Source: GCA-2786165 sp964625775 (GTDB lineage Bacteria > Pseudomonadota > Gammaproteobacteria > Legionellales > Legionellaceae). From it: a stretch of 64,000 nt of DNA. Shown here piece by piece: positions 7,511-14,886 of the stretch; the stretch's first letter is position 1; the number at the start of each line of letters is the position of its first letter. Below the pieces are notes generated by a model, which saw only the letters and a program-made list of their open reading frames with translations, did no database searches and was not told where the DNA came from. The position numbers and the translations under genes were made by a program. The stretch spans positions 20,928 to 84,927 of the forward strand of contig CAZVEH010000002.1 in NCBI GenBank assembly GCA_964625775.1, given 5' to 3'.

Positions 7511-8011
7511 TTATTCTTCAAAGTCTTCGGTTACTTGCTCTTGTATAGCCGTAACTATTATATTTTGGGTATCTGCCCGATTGAATTGATTTAAAAGCCG
7601 TGTATTTGAATACAATTCATGTGCTGTTTGTCTGCGCTCCCCTTCCTCATTTAATTTTTTTATTATAAAAATTGTTTTTCCATTATTAAATTCTTGGCCA
7701 CATATAGTATGTGTATGATTTTCAAAAATAGAGTTTTTTTCCTTTTGAAGTGCGAAAAACGTAATTGTTCTAGCATCGATAGAGGAAAACTCTCTAAGCA
7801 TCTTATCGCTTAAGACCAATTCCTCTGGTGAAAACGAGACAACGCTAGACTTCACAGCACTAATTTTTACAAATAAAACAACCTCATTATTGTCTTTTAA
7901 CTCTAGGTTAACAATTTTACAGCGGGATTCCTTTGCATTTTTACTAAAGTCACTATAAGCATTAGACACGTAGTTACGTAACTTTTCAGCTACTGTTTTA
8001 TTTCTACTCAT
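7511..8011 (-). CDS. hypothetical cytoplasmic protein between asparaginase-like and transporter genes
   Basis: A 166-residue soluble protein of mixed alpha/beta character. It starts with a basic helical segment (KTVAEKLRNYVSNAYSDF), has beta-rich middle parts (KIVNLELKDNNEVVLFVKI) and an acidic C-terminus ending TEDFEE. I do not recognise a family, and see no signal peptide, membrane segment or catalytic motif. It lies 12 bases from the end of the asparaginase-like gene and 24 bases from the transporter gene on the same strand, so the three form one operon and presumably one pathway. Confidence 0.65.
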   Translation of the reverse strand: MSRNKTVAEKLRNYVSNAYSDFSKNAKESRCKIVNLELKDNNEVVLFVKISAVKSSVVSFSPEELVLSDKMLREFSSIDARTITFFALQKEKNSIFENHTHTICGQEFNNGKTIFIIKKLNEEGERRQTAHELYSNTRLLNQFNRADTQNIIVTAIQEQVTEDFEE

Positions 8012-8023
8012 TAATAATACATC

Positions 8024-9013
8024 CTAATATTCGTCAAAAAACTTTTGAATTTCTGATTTATCATCAGTTTTAGTCAGCGCTAATGCTAACAAAATAAGTG
8101 CTTTTTGAGGATTCAAAGAGCCTCCAGCAACCATGCCAAATTTATCATCAAGCTTTGGATCTCTACGCACCGTCCCATATCCAGTCCTTGAGCACCGTAC
8201 AATTATTATTCCCTTGTTACTAGCTTCAATTAAGGCTTTTGTAACTCCTTCTGGTTGGTACCCTTTACCCAAGCCAGCACTAATTATTCCCTGAAAACCA
8301 TTTTCAATCGCTACGCGCACAAACAAATCGTCCATTCCCTGATGGCCATATATTATACATACCTTTGGCATATTGTGTAAATTTTCAATAGAAAAGTCAT
8401 AGTTATTTCTATAAACATAATTTGTTTGATTATTAAGATGTATTGATCTTCCGTGGACAAGTCCTAACATATTATTACTATTAACAAAATTTCCTAAAAT
8501 GGATGGATCTAATTTAACTGCATCGCGAGCAAGCACAATACAATCATTAAAAGTTAATAAGATACCTAGATTTTTCATCCGTTTATCGCCTGCAATTACT
8601 ATTGCATTAAACAAATTTCTAAGTCCATCGTACCCAAATGAAGAATAAGGTCTAAACGCCCCAGTGAACACTATAGGTTTATGCGTTTTTACAAGCAGAC
8701 TAACAAAAAAAACAATTTCTTCGATACTATTTGTACCTTGTGTAACAACGATGCCGTCCACATCATCTTGTTGCGCCAATTCATTTAATCTTTTGGCTAT
8801 AACAAGCAAATCATTATAGGTAATATCTTGACTGATTTTTTGAAACAACTGTTCTGCTTCTATCTCTATTTCATTTTTATCAATTGGTAATAACTCTATT
8901 AATGCTTCTATCTTAATAGAAGCACTATTATAGTATTCTTCAACAGGATCATTTGCCATCGAACATATAGTGCCGCCTAATGCGCAAACCTGTATTCGTT
9001 TAACATTGCTCAT
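8024..9013 (-). CDS. L-asparaginase (class II) homologue with an altered active site
   Basis: The 329-residue product aligns along its whole length with bacterial type II asparaginases: LGGTICSM near the start (nucleophile Thr15), TQGTNSIEEI (catalytic Thr94), LARDAVKLDP (Lys167), a C-terminal GSLNPQKALILLALAL block, and an end (IQKFFDEY) like that of the E. coli enzyme. It lacks a signal peptide, so it should act in the cytoplasm. The usual HGTDT motif is QGTNS: the aspartate that binds the substrate alpha-amino group is Asn95. That makes ordinary asparagine hydrolysis doubtful and suggests another amide or lactam substrate. It is the first gene of an operon with an unknown protein and a VUT transporter, and its promoter region contains two plasmid iterons (9066-9111). 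Confidence 0.88.
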   Translation of the reverse strand: MSNVKRIQVCALGGTICSMANDPVEEYYNSASIKIEALIELLPIDKNEIEIEAEQLFQKISQDITYNDLLVIAKRLNELAQQDDVDGIVVTQGTNSIEEIVFFVSLLVKTHKPIVFTGAFRPYSSFGYDGLRNLFNAIVIAGDKRMKNLGILLTFNDCIVLARDAVKLDPSILGNFVNSNNMLGLVHGRSIHLNNQTNYVYRNNYDFSIENLHNMPKVCIIYGHQGMDDLFVRVAIENGFQGIISAGLGKGYQPEGVTKALIEASNKGIIIVRCSRTGYGTVRRDPKLDDKFGMVAGGSLNPQKALILLALALTKTDDKSEIQKFFDEY

Positions 9014-9065
9014 CCAATCCCCAATCTAATAACTTAAATACTTTAACTGCTCTATTGTAATGGAT

Positions 9066-9111
9066 CCCCGCAAACGTCGCACCTATGGCATAAATACACC
9101 CCGTAAACGTC
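9066..9111 (-). repeat. pair of replication iterons downstream of rep
   Basis: On the minus strand GACGTTTGCGGGG (9066-9078) and GACGTTTACGGGG (9099-9111) occur 33 bases apart. They match the six-copy array at 12864-12993. They lie in the 112-base gap between rep and the asparaginase-like gene, about 50 bases upstream of the latter's ATG, so they may be a second Rep-binding site (handcuffing or copy control) or an operator for the asparaginase operon. Confidence 0.85.
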
Positions 9112-9125
9112 CCTCTTATTATTTT

Positions 9126-10400
9126 TTATTCCAATAATTCAAGTAGTTCATCCATTGATAAGAGCGAACCAATATTTTCTTTTTTCTTTTCTTTAATATA
9201 ATTATTAAAGCTTGCTTTGACTGCTGGATGATCTAGGCCGTACTTACGGTAAAAATTCAATGTCGTACTATTTTGGAATTTCATATGCTCATCAAATTCA
9301 TCCATTAATTGCTGATGTTGCTCTGAAGTCAGGCTTGCCATATACCCATTAATTTTTTTTGTTATATATGCTTTATATTTTTCAGAGGCATCTTTTTCCT
9401 TTTGGATTTTATCATTTTCTTTTTGTTCTTTGATTTTACGCCTTTCATCTACAAGTATTTTGCTAGACCTGCTTGGCTTATAGTCCTTTTTTAAAGCTTC
9501 AGTTAAATATCCAGCTAAACCTCTTATTTTTCCACCAACAAAATTTTCTGATTGAATGATTATTTCTATTTTTTCACGAATATAGTTTTGTTCATATTTA
9601 GAAAAAACCTCATCTACCATACCGTCAGAAAATCCAAAAGTATCAATGAGAATTCTATTTAATTCATCATCAATATTCTCAGCTAATACCATTGAAATAT
9701 GGTCGATAGATTTTGTAAGTATAAATCTGATCTTTACAACTTTCTGGTTAACTCGCTCTATTTCAGGAATAACTTTAATAGGAGAAATACTATTTACTTC
9801 AGTTACCCCAACATCTAAGACTCTTTTTTTGAAGTCTTTGAAAGCTGGATACTTGTCATCATATACACCCATAAGTTTTCTAAATACATCTATCGGAAAC
9901 CATGGTGTTTGAGTCAATCCTTTATAACGAATACAATTTTCGTATAAAGCAAGACCATACCCTGATTTAAACTGAGATACTAATTCAATGTTTATTTTCC
10001 CATATATCTCTGGTTGATAAAGAAAGTCTCTCATTACTTGGCTATATTCATAAGAGCAAATACCATTTGATAACTCAGCTGAGGCGAGAATTGAGCTGGC
10101 TTTCCATTTTTTCTCCTGACCATTTGAACAATCAATAACATTCCATTCAATAGCAATCGTTATTAAACCTAACAAAGCATCTTTAAGTTTCCCAGTATCT
10201 TTGCTGTTGTACCCGATGAGTTTATATAAATCTTTGCCTTTTATCTCAAATGTTTGCTTATGAGGCAGGTTTGGGTAAGCATTAAAAAGCAGCGCATTAA
10301 ATAACTTTCTTTGAACAAGAGTCAGGTTATTGGAACAATGAATCGCATTAACATGTTTTTTAAGTTCAATATTTTTATTATTCAATGCTACACTGACCAT
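9126..10400 (-). CDS. plasmid replication initiator, Rep_3 (RepB/RepA) family
   Basis: The 424-residue product carries the winged-helix initiator fold: LTLVQRKLFNALLFNAYPNL, KGKDLYKLIGYNSKDTGKLK, FKSGYGLALYENCIRYKGL and FKDFKKRVLDVGVTEVN are hallmark segments of Rep_3 initiators, which bind iterons and recruit the host DnaA/DnaB machinery. A charged K/E-rich region (about residues 300-350) and a helical C-terminal extension make it longer than the roughly 250-330 residues of minimal members. It is the third gene of a leftward parA-parB-rep operon and is flanked by GACGTTTRCGGGG iterons on both sides of the cassette, so it is the likely replicon of this molecule. Confidence 0.92.
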   Translation of the reverse strand: MVSVALNNKNIELKKHVNAIHCSNNLTLVQRKLFNALLFNAYPNLPHKQTFEIKGKDLYKLIGYNSKDTGKLKDALLGLITIAIEWNVIDCSNGQEKKWKASSILASAELSNGICSYEYSQVMRDFLYQPEIYGKINIELVSQFKSGYGLALYENCIRYKGLTQTPWFPIDVFRKLMGVYDDKYPAFKDFKKRVLDVGVTEVNSISPIKVIPEIERVNQKVVKIRFILTKSIDHISMVLAENIDDELNRILIDTFGFSDGMVDEVFSKYEQNYIREKIEIIIQSENFVGGKIRGLAGYLTEALKKDYKPSRSSKILVDERRKIKEQKENDKIQKEKDASEKYKAYITKKINGYMASLTSEQHQQLMDEFDEHMKFQNSTTLNFYRKYGLDHPAVKASFNNYIKEKKKENIGSLLSMDELLELLE

Positions 10401-10423
10401 AGCTATCTCCGTGCTATTGAATC

Positions 10424-10467
10424 GATCCGGGTACCCGGATCAGATAATCAATCCGGGTACCCGGATT
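10424..10467. promoter_or_regulatory. tandem 18-bp palindromes between parB and rep (parS or operator candidate)
   Basis: GATCCGGGTACCCGGATC (10424-10441) and AATCCGGGTACCCGGATT (10450-10467) are perfect palindromes sharing a 16-bp core, with centres 26 bases apart. They lie in the short parB-rep gap; the second also encodes the last residues of ParB. They are strikingly GC-rich for this sequence. The placement suits a centromere bound by ParB (parS lies downstream of parB in F-type systems) or an operator controlling rep. Confidence 0.85.
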
Positions 10468-11473
10468 CACACACAAGCTTTCCAAGGTAATCCGAAACAT
10501 GATGGCACATGTCTTCAAGATTGATTAAATCAATAATTTCCTTATTAAGGACAATAGAGGGCAAGCCTCGCCAATCTGATTTAAGTGTAAAAAGCTTCTT
10601 ACCCGCTGGCGTTGTATAAGATACTGCTGATTGAAGGGTGCTTGTATTCTTTTTAGAAGGCTTAAGCTCTGTTTCGAATAACTTTTCCAATTTTGCCTGA
10701 GATGTAATTGTTTTTCCAATTTGATTGGCAATTCTGAGAATCTTGGCATGATTATCTTTGGATTTATTTAGCAACTGAACTAGTTTTACAGCCAATTGCT
10801 TTGACAAATTATGTATATTAGGAATTTCCCTTACGATGTCTTCAGGTATTTTTGCGTAAGCCATGAGATCATTTAAAGTTGAAGCTGAAAATCTCAGTTT
10901 TTCTGCTAATTCCTTTTCTGTTTCAAATACTTTATCTGAAAGTAACCGCTGATACAGCAATGCATTAGAATAGTTACTAACATCATTTCTTAATTTATTT
11001 TCAGCATCTTGTGACGCTACAGCATCTTGCATATTTGGAATTTCTTTGCGAATAGCAAGAAAAGGAATTCCTAGTTTCAAACATGCCATATGTCTTCTGC
11101 GGCCGAATATAATCTCATATTTGATATTGTCATGTGGGGCAGGGTGGTGCCTAATTAGAGCTGGCTGCAATTGTTTATGTGCTCTAATAGAATCAATTAA
11201 ACCCTCAATATCACCCAACTCATCTTCATGACGATTAGCGTATTTCCAAGGTTCACACTCTTCGGGGTTCACATGAATTAGTTCTTGTTCTGAAAATTCA
11301 ATGCCCGACTGAGTTTTAAAATATGACCCTACTGACTTATGGTTAACATAAGTGTTTTCTTCCTTTTTTTCTTCTGTAGTCTCAACCTTTTTAATTTGAC
11401 CATTCTTCATTAACATTCCCAGTGGGCCAGAATTATGAATGCTACGCTTGCTATTATCCATGTTTATCTCCAC
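10448..11473 (-). CDS. parB: plasmid partition protein ParB (SopB-like)
   Basis: ParB binds the centromere parS, spreads along DNA and stimulates the ParA ATPase to move plasmid copies apart. The 341-residue product has the N-terminal ParB/Srx fold with a box II-like motif IFGRRRHMACLKLGIPF (about residues 125-141), then QDAENKLRNDVSNYSNALLY and the HTH region LAEKLRFSASTLNDLMAYA (about 190-208), as in SopB-type proteins. Its N-terminal part (about residues 25-45) is rich in K, E and V. It starts inside the end of parA (20-base overlap), so the two are translationally coupled. Its last codons lie in one of the palindromes that may be its own binding site. Confidence 0.92.
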   Translation of the reverse strand: MEINMDNSKRSIHNSGPLGMLMKNGQIKKVETTEEKKEENTYVNHKSVGSYFKTQSGIEFSEQELIHVNPEECEPWKYANRHEDELGDIEGLIDSIRAHKQLQPALIRHHPAPHDNIKYEIIFGRRRHMACLKLGIPFLAIRKEIPNMQDAVASQDAENKLRNDVSNYSNALLYQRLLSDKVFETEKELAEKLRFSASTLNDLMAYAKIPEDIVREIPNIHNLSKQLAVKLVQLLNKSKDNHAKILRIANQIGKTITSQAKLEKLFETELKPSKKNTSTLQSAVSYTTPAGKKLFTLKSDWRGLPSIVLNKEIIDLINLEDMCHHVSDYLGKLVCESGYPD

Positions 11474-12671
11474 TTAACTGGGTTGCTTTAGCTTGTCTAT
11501 CCCAAATATCTTTAAAATTATTAATAATTTCCATGTTCACATCATCAAGATGCTGTAACGCTCGTCGATATGCCTCTCTACTACCACGTGGTTTTGATAT
11601 GTCGTAGATAGTACCAATTTCATTGGCTGCTTTAGGAACCTCAACAGTTTCACACATATGGTTTGTAAGAACATATCGGCCAAATTGCTCCCTCATCAGA
11701 TTTTCCATCTGCAAAGCTTCATTACTACCACTGTGTTTCGAAATTAAAATTCTTAAGTATTCCAATCTCTTAGATGATAATTCTTTAAACACATTCCTCA
11801 ATGCAGCTGTAAACATGGTAAAACTTGAGTAATCATTCATACTAGGGGGAATAGGGATGATAATTCCATCGCAAGCAATAATAGCATTGAGTGTAAGCAG
11901 TCCTAGATTTGGGCCGCAATCTACCAAAATCACATCATATTGGTTTTTTATAATCTTTAATGATTCAGTGAGTCTAATAAAAGGAGAGCCTAAGCGCTCA
12001 TGATTATTTTCTTTTTCATTAGGTAAGATCAAATCGCAATCTTGAATAGCCAAGTTTGCTGGAATGATATCAAATCCATCAAAGTGGGTTTTCAATATTA
12101 CATTTTTAATACTATTGGGGTTTGATATGAGCACATTGGTTATTGTGTCTTCGTACTTCAATTCTAAATCTGGTATTAATCCTGAACTGATGAGTGTTGC
12201 TGTACCTTGCGCATCGAAATCGAGCAAAAGTACTTTAAGACCTTCTATTGCTATTTTTTTTCCTAAATCAACAGTAGTCTCTGTTTTCCCTACCCCACCT
12301 TTTAGATTCGATACTGCAATTGTTAACGCCTTCGATCCCTTAGGTCGCTTATATCGAGTTCCAGCTTTATCTCTTAAAGCGTTAATAGCCTCTAGTGTAT
12401 ATTTTTTTGTTTTTCGACCGTTTTCAGATTCTTCATTCATAACACCGAGAATATCTGGATTTGATTCAAGTAGTTTTCTAAATGTAGGATCTGATACTTT
12501 AACCATCTTCGCAGCTTCAAGAGCACCCCAAGTCCGCGGTTTTTTTCTTTTTTCAGGACTAACTACGTAATTCCGGAGAGTTAATAACATTTCATTACCG
12601 GCTTTATAGAATTTATCCATCAACTCTTCGGGATTGTCAGTGCCATAAGAAACAATTTGTGTATCTAACAT
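11454..12671 (-). CDS. parA: plasmid partition ATPase ParA (type Ia)
   Basis: The 405-residue product has an N-terminal helix-turn-helix (WGALEAAKMVKVSDPTFRKL, about residues 48-67) and a Walker-type ATPase domain with the deviant Walker A KGGVGKTETTVDLG (about 118-131), LLLDFDAQGTAT (Walker A') and VILVDCGPNLGLLTLNA (Walker B). The HTH extension marks type Ia partition ATPases (P1 ParA, F SopA), which also repress their own operon. It is the first gene of parA-parB-rep, so self-repression would set the level of the initiator too. The promoter lies in the AT-rich 12672-12860 stretch next to the iterons. Confidence 0.94.
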   Translation of the reverse strand: MLDTQIVSYGTDNPEELMDKFYKAGNEMLLTLRNYVVSPEKRKKPRTWGALEAAKMVKVSDPTFRKLLESNPDILGVMNEESENGRKTKKYTLEAINALRDKAGTRYKRPKGSKALTIAVSNLKGGVGKTETTVDLGKKIAIEGLKVLLLDFDAQGTATLISSGLIPDLELKYEDTITNVLISNPNSIKNVILKTHFDGFDIIPANLAIQDCDLILPNEKENNHERLGSPFIRLTESLKIIKNQYDVILVDCGPNLGLLTLNAIIACDGIIIPIPPSMNDYSSFTMFTAALRNVFKELSSKRLEYLRILISKHSGSNEALQMENLMREQFGRYVLTNHMCETVEVPKAANEIGTIYDISKPRGSREAYRRALQHLDDVNMEIINNFKDIWDRQAKATQLSGDKHG

Positions 12672-12863
12672 GATTTCCTTTTCATCTAAAACGAGAATTT
12701 TTATATTTTTTATAATCTATCTACAATTTCATGAAATTGCAAGTTTTACATAAAATATTTATTTACACTAGGAACACAACGTGTTTTAATTTTTTAAAAT
12801 AATTTATCTGTTGTTTCGAATAAAAAAAATCACGGTACTACAGGGTTTTAATGCTGATATGGA

Positions 12864-12993
12864 GACGTTTACGGGAACTTTTAGAGACGTTTGCGGGGTA
12901 GGTTGTGACATGTGCAGGGAATGTTGAGACTTTTACGGGGTATTTCAACAATAAAGGTGCGACGTTTACGGGGAAGGTGCGACGTTTGCAGGT
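12864..12993 (+). repeat. six-copy iteron array, probable replication origin
   Basis: Six copies of a GACGTTTRCGGGG-like 13-mer start at 12864, 12886, 12907, 12928, 12961 and 12981. Four are close matches; those at 12907 (GACATGTGCAGGG) and 12928 (GACTTTTACGGGG) are weaker. Start-to-start spacing is 22, 21, 21, 33 and 20 bases, so most are about two helical turns apart on the same face. An AT-rich stretch (12672-12835) lies on one side, and TTATCCACA boxes lie about 1 kb away. Two inverted copies are at 9066-9111. This is the classical layout of a Rep_3 iteron origin. Confidence 0.88.
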
Positions 12994-13017
12994 GTATAAA
13001 TTTTTGGAGGATAGACA

Positions 13018-13890
13018 TTGTCTGATTTGGAGCTCAAAGGCTTGAGTTTTTTGCGAGATTTAGAATCTACCTTATCTGATTCAAAGGATGTTGATGAAGA
13101 AAATGCTAAAATTATGCATTTATCTTTAGAGTTTTTGATACCAGGTAAATATCAGCCTAGAAGACATATGGACGACGCTATTTTGAATGAATTGGCTGCG
13201 TCTATTAAAGTACAAGGGATTATCCAACCTCTGATCGTGAGAAAAGTAGGGTACAGTGTCTATGAAATAATTGCTGGAGAAAGACGCTGGAGGGCTGCTG
13301 CAATTGCGGGGCTTACGCACGTACCAGTTATCGTTAGATCGATTGAGGATAATGTCGCATTAGCTTTTTCTCTCATTGAAAATATTCAGCGCGAAAATTT
13401 AAACCCTATAGAAGAAGCAATATCGTTTGCAAGATTTCGTGATGAGTTTGAAATGACTCACGATGAAATAGCCTATATGTTGGGCCGATCTCGTGCGTCA
13501 GTTAGTAATACCTTACGACTTTTGGCCCTAGATGTTCGAGTAATCAAAATGTTGGAAGAGAAAAAAATAGAGATGGGCCACGCGCGCGCTCTCTTAACAC
13601 TCGATCTTGAACAGCAATATCGTGCAGCAAAAATTATTGTGGAAAAACAAATGAATGTTAGATCGGCTGAGAAGTTAGCAAACTCATTCAAAATTTTGAG
13701 CGAGCCTCGAAAGGAGAGAAGGGGAGTGGATCATCATGACAAATGTGAAAGTTGGGCACAAGAATTATCACTAAAGTTTTCTATGGGAGTAACTGTCAAA
13801 CTAAATGAACAAGGAAAAGGCACTGTAACTTTTAATGTGAATTCTTCAGCGGAAATGGATTGTTTGCTGAGTATAAATAAAAAAGAATAA
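13018..13890 (+). CDS. orphan chromosomal-type ParB/Spo0J-like protein
   Basis: The 290-residue product resembles chromosomal ParB rather than the plasmid SopB type: IPGKYQPRRHMDDAILNELA, the CTP-binding motif GERRWRAAAIAG (about residues 84-95), ENIQRENLNPIEEAISF and an HTH core MLGRSRASVSNTLRLL (about 157-172). Such proteins are CTP-dependent DNA clamps loaded at parS. No cognate parA adjoins it, and it is transcribed away from the iteron array, whose last repeat ends 25 bases before its TTG start. A strong GGAGG at 13006-13010 supports that start. It may serve as a plasmid nucleoid factor or regulator working with the origin. Confidence 0.88.
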   Translation: MSDLELKGLSFLRDLESTLSDSKDVDEENAKIMHLSLEFLIPGKYQPRRHMDDAILNELAASIKVQGIIQPLIVRKVGYSVYEIIAGERRWRAAAIAGLTHVPVIVRSIEDNVALAFSLIENIQRENLNPIEEAISFARFRDEFEMTHDEIAYMLGRSRASVSNTLRLLALDVRVIKMLEEKKIEMGHARALLTLDLEQQYRAAKIIVEKQMNVRSAEKLANSFKILSEPRKERRGVDHHDKCESWAQELSLKFSMGVTVKLNEQGKGTVTFNVNSSAEMDCLLSINKKE

Positions 13891-13973
13891 CAATGAGTGT
13901 GATAGAGGCTATTATCAGCGGTATTGCAGGCCAGCAAGCAAAAGTATATTACTATTGCTCGGTACACATAAAG

Positions 13974-13996
13974 TTATCCACAATTTGTGTGGAAAA
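13974..13996. promoter_or_regulatory. inverted pair of DnaA boxes
   Basis: The perfect DnaA box TTATCCACA (13974-13982) is followed after 5 bases by a box in opposite orientation (13988-13996, reading TTTTCCACA on the minus strand). They lie in the 186-base gap after the orphan parB. Host DnaA binding here would fit origin firing or copy control, although the boxes are about 1 kb from the iterons. Nothing else in the gap is recognisable. Confidence 0.7.
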
Positions 13997-14076
13997 GTCC
14001 GTGATTAAAGTATGAAAAACCCCGCCAACACTCAATAAAAATTTTCTTTCAAGCAAGAGTCAAACTGCGTTTTGAA

Positions 14077-14556
14077 TTAACGATTAGGACTAATTCTTGA
14101 ACTTTTGTGCTGTTCCACTAGAAAATCAATAATTCTCTGGGACTTAGTTATATCAAGGTCAAGCTCTGAGATATGAATGGTGATATTCAACAAAAAAGCA
14201 GCTAAATTCTGCTGTGAAGAAAAAAGAACACGAATCTCTGTGCCTCGATCAAATATGTATTGTAATAGTGATTTATCAATCACAATGTCATCTGAATGAG
14301 AGGGGTTTTTATTTTCATCACCAAATAACAACCAGCCGGGCGTGACATGGAGTCGTTTTGCAATCACAACAATGGTGTGAATATCAGGCATAGCTTTGTC
14401 GCGCAAATACTTACGACATATTTGCAAAGAATTCTCGGTGATTTCAGATAGTTTTTGGATGCTAACACCCGTTGGCGTACGCGAAGACCTAAAACCCGCA
14501 TTAATCATGGCAGATTGAAGCCGTTTCCCAAAGGTTGGTAAATTATTTTCTTCCAT
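14077..14556 (-). CDS. XRE-family helix-turn-helix regulator
   Basis: The 159-residue product has an N-terminal HTH of the XRE type (LQSAMINAGFRSSR, then SIQKLSEITENSLQICRKYL and IHTIVVIAKRLHVTPGWLLFG, about residues 10-78), with the usual HVTPGWLLFGDE end. A C-terminal helical region of about 70 residues could mediate dimerisation or sense a signal; it lacks S24 peptidase motifs. It is a monocistronic leftward gene next to the replicon. Its target is not obvious; the DnaA-box gap and its own upstream region are candidates. Confidence 0.85.
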   Translation of the reverse strand: MEENNLPTFGKRLQSAMINAGFRSSRTPTGVSIQKLSEITENSLQICRKYLRDKAMPDIHTIVVIAKRLHVTPGWLLFGDENKNPSHSDDIVIDKSLLQYIFDRGTEIRVLFSSQQNLAAFLLNITIHISELDLDITKSQRIIDFLVEQHKSSRISPNR

Positions 14557-14584
14557 GACTGACCCGTGAGCTTTTATGCTTACG

Positions 14585-14880
14585 CTATTCTACAGTAATG
14601 AACTTATTCTGGTAACCCTCAATAGTGGCTATTTCTGAAGCCCAGACTTTTTCCCACTTAGACGGAGGATATTGTTTGTTCCAAGGTAAATAAAGCCGCT
14701 TTTTCTCTTCGAGAAGTGGAATATGGTATTTATCCCCATAAAAAGAGTGGCACGTGCTACTATACCCTTGGTTTTATTTGAAGGCTCAATTTCTCGTGTA
14801 ATTCTGTTTATCTTAAAATTACATCCATAAAACTTATTACCTGAGATACGTGTGAGCAACCAAATATTACATGATCTTTA
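14585..14880 (-). pseudogene. endonuclease I (EndA/Dns) relic, C-terminal part, frameshifted
   Basis: The minus strand encodes NKFYGCNFKINRITREIEPS and TKGIVARATLFMG, a block typical of periplasmic endonuclease I. After a GGGG tract the frame slips by one base. In the neighbouring frame the family continues with DKYHIPLLEEKKRLYLPWNK and YPPSKWEKVWASEIATIEGY, ending at a TAG at 14585-14587. The N-terminal two-thirds of the gene, with the first part of the active site, is absent: the reading frame closes at about 14880, next to the kinase stop codon. A truncated and frameshifted relic of a once complete nuclease gene, not a functional product. Confidence 0.8.
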
Positions 14881-14886
14881 ACGGGA

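Noticed and set aside
12064..12570. Plus-strand 168-residue open frame inside parA
   Set aside because: It is the antisense shadow of the parA gene, whose Walker motifs are clear.
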